Assembly (NCBI RefSeq): GCF_003112675.1
Contig: NZ_BFAY01000011.1
Location: 1,178,001-1,242,000 of the forward strand
DNA from: Leptospira johnsonii
Lineage (GTDB): Bacteria; Spirochaetota; Leptospiria; Leptospirales; Leptospiraceae
DNA: 64,000 nucleotides
Direction: 5' to 3'
Position 1 is the first letter of the stretch, and each line of letters starts with the position of its first letter. Below the pieces are notes generated by a model that searched no databases, had not been told where the DNA came from, and saw nothing but the letters and a program-made list of their open reading frames with translations. A program made the translations under genes and the position numbers. This document shows positions 27,141-35,622 of the stretch, piece by piece.

Positions 27141-28037
27141 TTAAGCCGCGGAACGAACGCCTTGTAACTTACCGCTTGTTTCAGACTCGGACTGCAAAAC
27201 GTTTTTGTAAAGGACCGGGAATAATCCAAATTTAGAAATTCCTAAAGTATAAATCACTAAAACGGAAACGATTGTCCCAAGGATCCAACCCAGCTGGTGT
27301 AGTATCACACTGGAAATGATCGCAAATCCCAACGCACCTACAAATACAGTCGCTAAGAACGCAATTGTAGAAGCAAAACCGGATGGAGATTTTCTGACTG
27401 AAAATTCTCCTGTGCCTCCTAATTCCCAACCTTCTTTTTCGATCTTCAAAAGAGAAACGATCAGAACGGGAATTAAGATCACACCCATTGCATATAATGT
27501 GATAGCAACATCAGAGGTAAGCCAGTTGATTGCGGTTCCCCAGGTCCAATTCGTTTGGAATTGTTCTACTGACTCTGAAAAAAATCTTTTATATCCTGTT
27601 CCGTCCCAGCCATGCACAAGGATGAAGAACATCCCAAAATACCCTACAGGAACTTGCAGATAAGCTAAGAAATTTTTTCCAGCCTTCAATAATTCCCAAA
27701 CCACCCAGAAGCCTAAGATACCTTGAGAAATATTCGTTAAACCGAATAAAGCTACCAACCAACCCGGCATGGTTTTATCTCCCGCATGCATTGTCTCCCA
27801 GCTAGTAAACTGCCAGACCAGATACAAACCGGACGGGGCGAATAATAAACCTAGATAAAGAAGATTAGAGATGAAGTAGGTATTTTTCCAAAATGGGACC
27901 TTCTTCTCTTCTTTTGTAACGGAAGGAATAGAACCGGGTGTGGTTTCTCCTGCCTGCAATTTTTTAATTTGGCGAGCTGCGGCCATTGCGTAACCGGCTC
28001 CCAGGCCGTAGGCCCAAAAAACATCCACTTGAACCAT
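27141..28037 (-). CDS. Multi-pass membrane protein, unknown function, likely TetR-controlled
   Basis: 298 residues with about seven to eight hydrophobic helices. Conserved-looking polar features are LVHGWDGTGYKRFF before a helix and TWGTAINWLTSD after one. I do not recognise the family. A GAGGAG ribosome site precedes the ATG. The promoter TTGACA-17-CATTCT lies on this strand with a perfect palindrome over the spacer and -10, see the operator entry. It is divergent from the lipoprotein hydrolase, which suggests a shared role, perhaps in lipid handling (inference). Confidence 0.85.
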   Translation of the reverse strand: MVQVDVFWAYGLGAGYAMAAARQIKKLQAGETTPGSIPSVTKEEKKVPFWKNTYFISNLLYLGLLFAPSGLYLVWQFTSWETMHAGDKTMPGWLVALFGLTNISQGILGFWVVWELLKAGKNFLAYLQVPVGYFGMFFILVHGWDGTGYKRFFSESVEQFQTNWTWGTAINWLTSDVAITLYAMGVILIPVLIVSLLKIEKEGWELGGTGEFSVRKSPSGFASTIAFLATVFVGALGFAIISSVILHQLGWILGTIVSVLVIYTLGISKFGLFPVLYKNVLQSESETSGKLQGVRSAA

Positions 28038-28070
28038 TGGATTGAAATCTCCTCACCTTAATTAAGCATA

Positions 28071-28099
28071 AGAATGACATGTCATTCAGTTTTTGTCAA
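28071..28099 (-). promoter_or_regulatory. Promoter of the membrane-protein gene overlapping a perfect 16-bp palindrome
   Basis: On the minus strand TTGACA (28099-28094) and CATTCT (28076-28071) are separated by 17 nt. GAATGACATGTCATTC (28072-28087) is a perfect palindrome covering part of the spacer and the -10, the usual position for a TetR-type repressor site. Confidence 0.7.
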
Positions 28100-28147
28100 T
28101 AGGGGAAATCGAAAAATTTCAAAGAAAAACGGGTTTTACTTTAGGGT

Positions 28148-28171
28148 CGAAATGACGGATCTGTCATTTCG
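28148..28171. promoter_or_regulatory. Second palindromic site upstream of the hydrolase gene
   Basis: CGAAATGAC (28148-28156) and GTCATTTCG (28163-28171) are complementary across a 6-nt spacer. They share the AATGAC/GTCATT half-sites with the palindrome 60 bp away. It lies 33 bp before the ATG at 28205 and is a probable second operator of the same regulator. Confidence 0.65.
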
Positions 28172-28204
28172 ATTGGGTGGGAATTTTCATTAAACAGGGA
28201 AATT

Positions 28205-29134
28205 ATGAAAAGAACAACAATAAGCTTAATGTTACTTCTCATCTTTCTACTTGATTGTAGATTTTTAGGGATCGGTTCCGAGCCCTTAGAGGATTTGAAA
28301 ACGAAGTATGCGAACTCGGAGTCCAAATTCGCTCCGATTGGGGATTTGAACATCCATTACAGGGACGAGGGCCAGGGTCCGGTAATTATACTATTGCACG
28401 GGGTGTGCTCTTCTTTGCATACCTGGGATGCATGGGCGGAACTATTAAAATCTCGTTATAGAGTTATCCGTATCGATCTTCCTGGTCATGGACTTACCGG
28501 TCCTCCGGAAGATTTAGAAAAGTTGGATTTGGAAGAAGGTGTAGAAGTCCTTAACAACTTCCTAGAATATTTAAAAATTGATTCCTTCTATCTTGTGGGA
28601 AATTCTATGGGAGGTTATATCTCCTGGAATTACGCATTAAAATATCCTAATAAAGTCCAAAAGTTGGTCTTGATCGATGCGGCCGGGTATGCACAACCTA
28701 TGCCCCCTATGATCGCATTGGGAAGTAACCCGATCGTAAGTCCATTTGCTCGCCATATGCTACCAAGCTTTATGGTGGAAAAAAGTGTGGATGAGGTTTA
28801 CGGAGATCCTTCTAAGATCACCCCCGAGATCAAAACGAGATATGTGGATCTTTCCAGAAGAGAAGGGAATCGACAGGCTTATAATTATTTTTTCAGGACT
28901 GCCAGGGAGAAGTTTACGGATCCTAAAATTTCCGAAGGGATAAAGTCGGTAAAAACTCCCACACTAGTTATGTGGGGAAAAGAAGATCATTGGTTGAAAT
29001 TAGAATACGCTCAGAATTGGACTAAGGATCTTCCAAATTCTAAATTCATCACTTACGAAGGCGCCGGTCATATTCCTATGGAAGAAATTCCGGATATAAC
29101 AGCAAAAGATCTGGTGCAGTTCCTTACATTATAA
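28205..29134 (+). CDS. Alpha/beta hydrolase lipoprotein
   Basis: 309 residues with signal peptide and lipobox LLDC (Cys about 18), so it is membrane-anchored outside the cytoplasm. The fold signature is clear: LLHGVCSSLHTWD (oxyanion), nucleophile in LVGNSMGGY, acid in WGKEDHWL and His in EGAGHIPMEE. A cap region lies between about 160 and 220. Likely an esterase or lipase; substrate unknown. Convergent with the TetR gene (8-bp gap) and divergent from the membrane protein gene, with predicted operators between them. Confidence 0.92.
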   Translation: MKRTTISLMLLLIFLLDCRFLGIGSEPLEDLKTKYANSESKFAPIGDLNIHYRDEGQGPVIILLHGVCSSLHTWDAWAELLKSRYRVIRIDLPGHGLTGPPEDLEKLDLEEGVEVLNNFLEYLKIDSFYLVGNSMGGYISWNYALKYPNKVQKLVLIDAAGYAQPMPPMIALGSNPIVSPFARHMLPSFMVEKSVDEVYGDPSKITPEIKTRYVDLSRREGNRQAYNYFFRTAREKFTDPKISEGIKSVKTPTLVMWGKEDHWLKLEYAQNWTKDLPNSKFITYEGAGHIPMEEIPDITAKDLVQFLTL

Positions 29135-29142
29135 AAAAGGAT

Positions 29143-29769
29143 TTAACGTTTGCCCATTCCTTCTAACATAAGGGTGGGCATTTCTTCCAGCCAACGTTTC
29201 GCGAATTTGGAATCCACTTTGAAAGATAAGTTGATCCTTATTCCCTCGAACATCATTGCATTTACCGCCTGAGATGCGATACGGGTGTCTAATTCTTTTC
29301 TTAAAAATCCTTTTTTCACACCATTCTTCAAATACAGTTCTGTAAGCCTGGCGCTTTTATCTATCCCGAGCTGCACTTTTCTTTTTACTGTTTCGTCTAA
29401 GGCCATAGCTTCAAAAAATACGATCTTTGCCTGTCTTGGATCTTTGCTGAAAAGTTGAAATAGTTCCCAACCGATGTTTTTGATCTGGTTTCTGTATTCT
29501 TCGATCGAGTTCGATTTTTCAGGACTTTCTTTACGTACCACTTCTAATAATCCGAGAAGGATCCGGTCCACTAACGCATGTAGGATATCCAATTTATTCT
29601 TAAAATAACGATAACAGGTCCCATGACCTATATTTAATTTTCCGGCTATGTCGGCGATTCCCGCCTCATGGTATCCTTTTTCGGAGAATACGTCCAATGC
29701 AGCTTCCAGGATCTGTTCTCTTCTTGCTTCTGCCCTGTTGGCGATCGGACTAGGAGGCTTTGTTCTCAT
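29143..29769 (-). CDS. TetR/AcrR family regulator, probable repressor of the adjacent pair
   Basis: 208 residues. N-terminal HTH: RREQILEAALDVFSEKGYHEAGIADIAGKLNIGHGTCYRYFKNKLDIL, then a helical ligand domain. Its gene is next to the hydrolase gene and faces it. The divergent intergenic region beyond the hydrolase carries two palindromes with GTCATT half-sites, so this regulator is the best candidate to bind them. That link is inference from proximity and site geometry. Start ATG 29769. Confidence 0.92.
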   Translation of the reverse strand: MRTKPPSPIANRAEARREQILEAALDVFSEKGYHEAGIADIAGKLNIGHGTCYRYFKNKLDILHALVDRILLGLLEVVRKESPEKSNSIEEYRNQIKNIGWELFQLFSKDPRQAKIVFFEAMALDETVKRKVQLGIDKSARLTELYLKNGVKKGFLRKELDTRIASQAVNAMMFEGIRINLSFKVDSKFAKRWLEEMPTLMLEGMGKR

Positions 29770-29815
29770 AGTTTTCCTTACTCCGATTTAGAGAACTGGT
29801 CCGCAAGGAATTTTC

Positions 29816-31963
29816 CTAATTCGGAAGTTCAAAACGGATTTGGAAACTGGCTCCCTGATTTTTGGAGCTGGAAAAATCCAATTTTCCCTTCAATTGTCTG
29901 GTTAGTACCTGTACTAAGGTTAATCCGAAAGAATGAGTCACAGTTGGATTCAATTCGTTTGGTAAACCGACCCCGTTGTCAGAGACTTCCAAAATTACTA
30001 ACTTCTCTTTTTTTTGGAGTTTGACTTGGATCTTTGGTCTTTCATCCGAAGGAGAATAATTATGTGGGAATGCGTATTTAAAGGAATTTGTGAGTAATTC
30101 ATTGAGCGCTAGTCCCAGAGGAATTGCGATGCTAATCTCCAAATGAATAGGACTGGATATCACATCCACTCTCGTTTCTGCTCCGATCTTATAGGCGGTT
30201 CTGATCTTTTCAGCAAGTCTTTTCGAGTATCCTGAAAATTCTACATTTCCTAGATCGTTAGATTGATACAACTCATCATGGATCAATGCCATGGTTTGGA
30301 TCCTGTTTTGGCTTTCCGTAAATGCCTCGTGGATCTTAGGATCGTTTTCGTATTCAGATTGAAGATTGAATAAACTGGAAATCACCTGCAGGTTGTTTTT
30401 TACTCTGTGATGGATCTCTTTCAGCATCACTTCCTTTTCCTTTAAGGAAGATTTTAACTGTCTCTCTGCCTGTTTTTTATCTGTGATCTCTACAACTGTG
30501 ATTATGGTAGAAGAAAATGTTTCTTCGAATTCAGGTGCCAAAGACCAGCGAATGGACGCTTCGAATTGTTTTCCGTTGCAGGTGGATAATATGACTTCAG
30601 TATGAAGAACTCTTGCTCCAAAATGAATTCGGGTTAGAAGTTTTTTGAAATAATAATCGTTTCCTTTTCGGAAAAAGTTTCTGGCAAGAAATAGAACTTC
30701 TTCCTTTGAGCTTGCTTCGAACAATCGAACGGATTCTTTATTAGCGTCCACAACCCTTACAGTTTCATAACATTCTGAAACGAATTCGGGATTTGTTTTT
30801 AGGAATTTAGAGAAGTCCTTTCTGGACATCTTGGGCAATTCGCCCAACATTTTTTTTACTTCGGAATAATCGCATTCTAAGATCGCAATAGGAACATTTT
30901 CGAATAAACCTTTATAGATTGCTTCGCTTGCTCCTAAAAAACGATAAGAACGATCCAGCTCTTGGGTCCTTTCTGCGATTAACTTTTCCAATCTTGCGTG
31001 AGAATGGGATATTTCATTTTCTGCATCTATTCTTTCTTTTACTACCGATAAAGCGAGAAGAGAAGCGATCGAGATTGCAGACAGAAAACTTTGTAAAAGG
31101 AGAAGGGAAACTTCCCTGGAAGCTGGGAAATTATATGCATGTCCTTGCGCAGTACCTAAGATCGCTACGATAGAAACGATGATGAGCACTAGAGAAGATT
31201 CTCTTCCTCCGAATCTGAGAGAAACAAGTGAAATGACTGCTATCAGAAGATAAGAAAGAGGGAAGTAAGCAGGTATCTCGTTGATACTAAAGAAATAAAA
31301 AATACCTGCCCCTAATAAAATTAAGAAGGAAACTAACCCTACACTTTCTTTCCAAGAATGTACTTGGAATCTTGCAACTCCAGGTCCTAGCCAACTTAAG
31401 AAAAATGGAAAGTATACGAATACCCCTAAAGAATCTCCCATCCACCAAATGATCCAGGTTGGAAAAAGTGAGTTTAAGTCCAGTATCCCTAAAACTAAAA
31501 GTCCGGAGCATGCGATTGTTGCGGCGATAATGCAGACTAATGTTTCTATCCAAAGAAATCTAAGAACGAAGGATGTGTTCTTGGTAAGATCTAATCCAGG
31601 GACAAATTTTTTATATAAATAAGCTCCAGTGAAAGATTGCAGAGTGCTTCCACTTGCGATAAGCACTGCCACCAAAAAGTAAACGCTTAGCTCCTGTCCT
31701 GGAAGATCCTCATGTTGGATCTGGCAGTTATATAAAAAGGAACCTGCAAAGATTCCGAAATAGGAAATTCTTCCGAATAATAAAGGAGTGACCAGCCCCC
31801 AGCCGGATGCGGGCCAGATAGGGGAGGCGTAATCCGAAAAAGTCCCGAGGGATTCTCCAAATTTTCCCAAAAGAAAATAAACGGATGTAACCAGAAAAAA
31901 TTTGCCGGCAGTTTGAATGAATTTTAAGGATCGAGATAACATTAATCTTGGAATCTTCTTCAT
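29816..31963 (-). CDS. Membrane sensor histidine kinase (MASE1 - PAS - HisKA_2)
   Basis: 715 residues. Residues about 20-320 form a MASE1-type sensor of eight or more helices (SDYASPIWPASGWGL). A short coiled coil (ERTQELDRSYRFL) and a PAS-like region (about 345-490) follow. The dimerisation motif EIHHRVKNNLQVISSLFNLQ gives His518, of the HisKA_2/HWE type. The ATPase has LNELLTNSFKYAF, VSDNGVGLP and FGLTLVQVL. No response regulator lies beside it, so the partner is elsewhere. Signal unknown. Confidence 0.93.
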   Translation of the reverse strand: MKKIPRLMLSRSLKFIQTAGKFFLVTSVYFLLGKFGESLGTFSDYASPIWPASGWGLVTPLLFGRISYFGIFAGSFLYNCQIQHEDLPGQELSVYFLVAVLIASGSTLQSFTGAYLYKKFVPGLDLTKNTSFVLRFLWIETLVCIIAATIACSGLLVLGILDLNSLFPTWIIWWMGDSLGVFVYFPFFLSWLGPGVARFQVHSWKESVGLVSFLILLGAGIFYFFSINEIPAYFPLSYLLIAVISLVSLRFGGRESSLVLIIVSIVAILGTAQGHAYNFPASREVSLLLLQSFLSAISIASLLALSVVKERIDAENEISHSHARLEKLIAERTQELDRSYRFLGASEAIYKGLFENVPIAILECDYSEVKKMLGELPKMSRKDFSKFLKTNPEFVSECYETVRVVDANKESVRLFEASSKEEVLFLARNFFRKGNDYYFKKLLTRIHFGARVLHTEVILSTCNGKQFEASIRWSLAPEFEETFSSTIITVVEITDKKQAERQLKSSLKEKEVMLKEIHHRVKNNLQVISSLFNLQSEYENDPKIHEAFTESQNRIQTMALIHDELYQSNDLGNVEFSGYSKRLAEKIRTAYKIGAETRVDVISSPIHLEISIAIPLGLALNELLTNSFKYAFPHNYSPSDERPKIQVKLQKKEKLVILEVSDNGVGLPNELNPTVTHSFGLTLVQVLTRQLKGKLDFSSSKNQGASFQIRFELPN

Positions 31964-32016
31964 TTCGCTTTTAGGATTCGGAAGCAGCTGAGAATAAGGT
32001 TTTAAGACCTTTTCCG

Positions 32017-33828
32017 ATGATTTCCGATCTATTTCAAAACTCCAGGAAACCCTTTATTTATTTAGGAGAAGGTTTCTCTACAGAGGGACGTCTAGTTCTA
32101 ACAGAGCCGAATGAGATTCTTACTACTAATCGACGAAGTGAAGCAAAAAAAATCCTCCTAGAAATTCAAAACAAGGTCTCCCAAGGATTCCATGCGGCCG
32201 GTTGGATTTCCTACGAAGCCGGGGACTTATTTTTAAATCCTGACAATATGGAAGAAGTTTCGGAAGATCCTCTTTTTTGGTTCGCCATTTTTTCTAAACC
32301 AAAACCCTTGGGCCCTTCTGAAATTTCAGAATGGGAATCCATATTTATACACAAGGGTTATTCTGCAGAAATCAGATCCGAAATGGACCTTAAAGAATAC
32401 CAAGAGATCTTTAGTAAGATCCGAAACTTTCTCTACGAAGGTGATATTTATCAGGTAAATTTTACATTTCCTTTGGAAATAGAATTAGAAGGTTCTCTCG
32501 GAAGATTGTTTTTCGAACTCAGAAAAAAGCAGCCTGTTCCATACGAAGCTTGGATCCATACTGGAGATTCCATTCCTACACAAAGAGATATCCTTTCTTT
32601 TTCTCCTGAACTATTTTGGGAAAGAAAGTCCAATCAAATCAGAACTGTTCCAATGAAAGGAACCAGACCCAGAGGAAACGATCCAGAGGAAGATCAAAAA
32701 TTGAAGCTGGAACTTTCCGATTCGGAAAAGGACAGGGCGGAAAATTTGATGATCACTGATCTTCTCCGCAACGATTTAGGAAGGATTTCTCTGCCTGGTT
32801 CAGTAAGAGTTTCTAAACTTTTCTCTATCGAAGAATATCCGACGGTTTTCCAGATGACCAGCGAGGTACGTTCCGAACTTTCCCTCGATATAAAATGGAC
32901 TGATATCTTGGAGGCATTGTTTCCGGGAGGTTCCATCACTGGAGCTCCTAAAAAGAGATCTTCGGAGATCATCCGCAGCCTGGAAAAAAAGAGAGGAGTT
33001 TATACAGGGGGAATATTTTATCTGTCTCCTCAAAAAGAAATTTCTTCCATCGCGATCCGCACTCTTGAGTTTTTACAAGATCCTTCCGGCCAAAAAAAAG
33101 GAAGAATGGGTGTAGGTTCCGGAATCACCATTGGTTCCGATCCGACCTCAGAATGGGAAGAATGCTGGTCCAAGGCAAAATTTTTGAACGACACAAAAGA
33201 AAATTTTCACCTGTTCACCACTGCAGTCTGCAAAAGAAAAAAGATCTATTTTTTGAAAGATCATAAAGAGAGAATGAAAACATCCGCGAACGAATTCGGA
33301 TTCGTTTGGAATGAAGAAGGTTGGGAATCTGTAGTTCGAGAAGTGACAAATAATATTACCTCCGACAAAAAATACAGAGTGAAGATCATTCTTTTGTCCG
33401 GCGGAGAATTTCAGTCGGAAGTTTCCGAATTTCATTCAGGTCCCAAAGAGGGGAAGGTTCTCTTCAGCGGAACTTCTACAAATAAAAAAAATCGGTTCTT
33501 TTATCATAAAACAAATATCAGAGAAATTTTTTCAGAAGGATATGAAACTGCTGTTTCCAAAGGTTATCTGGACAGGATCTATACAAACACGGAAGGTTAT
33601 CTGACAGAGGGAGCCATTCATTCTATCTTTCTTTTTCTAAATAGGGAATGGATCACTCCTCCTTTGGAAGAAGGAATTCTTCCTGGAATCGCAAGAAAAC
33701 AATGGATCAAAAAATTGAAAGCGAAGGAAAAGAAGATTTCCAAACAGGACATGAGTTTTGCATCCAAGATCGTTTTGGTAAATTCTCTCAGAGGAGTTAG
33801 AAGAGTTTCCGGGGTGGATTTCGAATGA
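32017..33828 (+). CDS. pabB: Aminodeoxychorismate synthase component I / aminodeoxychorismate lyase fusion
   Basis: 603 residues. The PabB part (about 1-385) shows YEGDIYQVNFTFP, MKGTRPRG, TDLLRNDLGRI, PGGSITGAPKKR and GVGSGITIGSDP. The PabC part (about 395-603) is a class IV PLP enzyme with FYHKTNIR (PLP lysine) and YTNTEGYLTEGAIHSIFL. Together they turn chorismate and ammonia into p-aminobenzoate for folate. The amidotransferase subunit PabA is not in the window. The TGA overlaps the ATG of thpR. Confidence 0.94.
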   Translation: MISDLFQNSRKPFIYLGEGFSTEGRLVLTEPNEILTTNRRSEAKKILLEIQNKVSQGFHAAGWISYEAGDLFLNPDNMEEVSEDPLFWFAIFSKPKPLGPSEISEWESIFIHKGYSAEIRSEMDLKEYQEIFSKIRNFLYEGDIYQVNFTFPLEIELEGSLGRLFFELRKKQPVPYEAWIHTGDSIPTQRDILSFSPELFWERKSNQIRTVPMKGTRPRGNDPEEDQKLKLELSDSEKDRAENLMITDLLRNDLGRISLPGSVRVSKLFSIEEYPTVFQMTSEVRSELSLDIKWTDILEALFPGGSITGAPKKRSSEIIRSLEKKRGVYTGGIFYLSPQKEISSIAIRTLEFLQDPSGQKKGRMGVGSGITIGSDPTSEWEECWSKAKFLNDTKENFHLFTTAVCKRKKIYFLKDHKERMKTSANEFGFVWNEEGWESVVREVTNNITSDKKYRVKIILLSGGEFQSEVSEFHSGPKEGKVLFSGTSTNKKNRFFYHKTNIREIFSEGYETAVSKGYLDRIYTNTEGYLTEGAIHSIFLFLNREWITPPLEEGILPGIARKQWIKKLKAKEKKISKQDMSFASKIVLVNSLRGVRRVSGVDFE

Positions 33829-34361
33829 GAAGTTTTTTAGGACTGGCTCTTCCTGATCATATAAAATCGGATCTGGAAAAAATCTGCTTTGGACTGGAAG
33901 AGATCCGTTGGGTTTCTGCGGAAAATTTTCATGCTACCTTGGTGTTTTTAGGTGAGCTAAATCAGGAAGAGATCGAGAAGGTCTCGGAGATTTGCGGCCA
34001 AGTTTCCGAAAAAAGTTTTTCCTTGGAGATCAAGGGTGTCGGCTTTTTTGGGAATAAGTTTCCGGAAATTCTATATGTGGGTGTGACACTTTCGGAAGAA
34101 TTGAAAAGGTTACAAAAAGTTTTGGAGTCCACTCTCAGAAGGGAAGGTTTTTCCATCGATAAAAGGGATTATAAGCCCCATATAACGATAGGAAGATTCA
34201 AAAGGACCCCTGAAAAACGTTTGGATCTTTATTTGAATGAGTTCTCTCAATTCCAAACCGACATAGTTCCTGTGTCGGAATTCCATCTATTTTATAGTCG
34301 CAGCGGAGCGAACGGTCAGATATACTCGGTCGAAGAATCATACCCTCTTCTCTTGGAATAA
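33825..34361 (+). CDS. thpR: RNA 2',3'-cyclic phosphodiesterase
   Basis: 178 residues, 2H phosphoesterase superfamily. The two catalytic HxTx motifs are FHATLVFLG (about residues 37-45) and PHITIGRFKR (about 112-122). The family opens 2',3'-cyclic phosphates on RNA ends. Start ATG overlaps the pabB-pabC stop (ATGA), and the aat ATG follows its TAA without a gap, so the three are likely cotranscribed. Confidence 0.94.
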   Translation: MRSFLGLALPDHIKSDLEKICFGLEEIRWVSAENFHATLVFLGELNQEEIEKVSEICGQVSEKSFSLEIKGVGFFGNKFPEILYVGVTLSEELKRLQKVLESTLRREGFSIDKRDYKPHITIGRFKRTPEKRLDLYLNEFSQFQTDIVPVSEFHLFYSRSGANGQIYSVEESYPLLLE

Positions 34362-35054
34362 ATGGAAAATCCCAGACAAAATCAGTACTCTCCTATCCGG
34401 GATTTTTCCGATTTTTTTGCGGACCCTAGACATTCCGTAGAAGAGGTCGTAGGAATCGGCGGAGATCTAAAACCAGATCGCCTTTTGTATGCTTATACTC
34501 GTGGGATCTTTCCTTGGGCGGATAAACCTTTACTTTGGTTTTCTTTGGATCCGAGAGCAATCTTCGACCTAAACGTTCTTCATATTAGTTCCCGAGTCCA
34601 CAGAAGGATCCGTCAAAAAAAATTCACTGTAACATTTAATCGTGCATTCGAACAAGTTATGCGATGCTGTGCATTTAGAACGGAAGAGCAAACATGGATA
34701 ACGGAGAACTTTCTACAAGGTTTTACCAACTTTCATAAGGAAGGTTATGCCCATAGTGTAGAGGTTTGGGACGAAAACGGACGGTTAGGCGGGGGAGCAT
34801 ACGGTGTGGCTATCGGTAAATTTTTTGCCGGAGAGTCCATGTTCTCCTTTTTACCTGACTTTGGGAAGATCGGGCTCTACTTTCTATTTGAAGCATTGAA
34901 GAAGGATGGCTTTACATTATTCGATACTCAGCAGATGAACCCGGTCACTTTGAATCTGGGAGCATATGAGATCCCGAAAGATAAATTTTTGGACCGTTTG
35001 TCACTTGCTGTAGCAATCCCGAACAAATGGGTCCCCCCTGTGGATGAAATCTGA
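34362..35054 (+). CDS. aat: Leucyl/phenylalanyl-tRNA--protein transferase
   Basis: 230 residues. Transfers Leu or Phe from tRNA to N-terminal Lys/Arg of proteins, marking them for ClpAP/ClpS. Family segments: [69 protein letters not shown] and [20 protein letters not shown]. Length is normal. Start is immediately after the thpR stop. Confidence 0.95.
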   Translation: MENPRQNQYSPIRDFSDFFADPRHSVEEVVGIGGDLKPDRLLYAYTRGIFPWADKPLLWFSLDPRAIFDLNVLHISSRVHRRIRQKKFTVTFNRAFEQVMRCCAFRTEEQTWITENFLQGFTNFHKEGYAHSVEVWDENGRLGGGAYGVAIGKFFAGESMFSFLPDFGKIGLYFLFEALKKDGFTLFDTQQMNPVTLNLGAYEIPKDKFLDRLSLAVAIPNKWVPPVDEI

Positions 35055-35136
35055 TTTTTATGTAAAATGGATTTGATTTGCCTCGCAGAATAATAAAATT
35101 ACGACACAAACCAAAGTTTCTATAGGAAGATCCATA

Positions 35137-35424
35137 ATGAACCTGTCCAAAAAAATTCTTGTTACCCTTCTTGTGTCTGCAATCGCACTTTTCGGTTTCA
35201 CCGGAGTGAGCGCACAAGAGACTACTGGCGATGCTCCTGCAAAGACTGAAGACGCTGGTGCTTCTAAAGCTGAGAAAAAAGAAAAGAAAGCTAAGAAGAA
35301 AAAAGGTAAGAAAAAACACCACAAGAAGCATAAGAAAGATTCCAAAAAAGGAAAAGAAGAAGGAACTAAGTCTGATTCTACTCCTGCTCCTGCAGAAGAA
35401 GGCGCTGGCGAAGAGCAACAGTAA
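35137..35424 (+). CDS. Small lysine-rich secreted protein
   Basis: 95 residues. A signal peptide (LSKKILVTLLVSAIALFGFTGVSAQ) is followed by a mature chain of about 68 residues dominated by Lys, with Glu, His and Ala (a KKKKGKKKHHKKHKK core) and an acidic Glu/Ala/Pro tail. The composition suggests an unfolded, strongly basic segment that could bind polyanions such as nucleic acid, peptidoglycan or LPS. No family recognised. It has its own terminator. Confidence 0.85.
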   Translation: MNLSKKILVTLLVSAIALFGFTGVSAQETTGDAPAKTEDAGASKAEKKEKKAKKKKGKKKHHKKHKKDSKKGKEEGTKSDSTPAPAEEGAGEEQQ

Positions 35425-35440
35425 TATTTTTTCCTTTCTC

Positions 35441-35480
35441 ACTCCGTTCGAGGTCCTCTCGAGCGGAGTTTTCTCTTTTT
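35441..35480 (+). terminator. Intrinsic terminator after the lysine-rich protein
   Basis: ACTCCGTTCGAG (35441-35452) pairs with CTCGAGCGGAGT (35458-35469) with one G-T pair, followed by TTTCTCTTTTT. Confidence 0.9.
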
Positions 35481-35538
35481 ACTCTTCTCCTCTTCGATTT
35501 TGCACTGCACCTACGCTTTGAGTTATTCTAAAATTTAG

Positions 35539-35566
35539 TTGACGGGTCGTCTTCTTACATTAACCT
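35539..35566 (+). promoter_or_regulatory. Possible promoter of the acyl-CoA ligase gene
   Basis: TTGACG and TAACCT are 16 nt apart, about 57 bp before ATG 35623. The -10 is weak. A near-palindrome, CGCTTTATGCCATAAGCG, lies just downstream and could be an operator. Confidence 0.35.
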
Positions 35567-35622
35567 AAACGCGCTTTATGCCATAAGCGTAATATATCCC
35601 TTCTTCAAAAGGAATAACTCCA

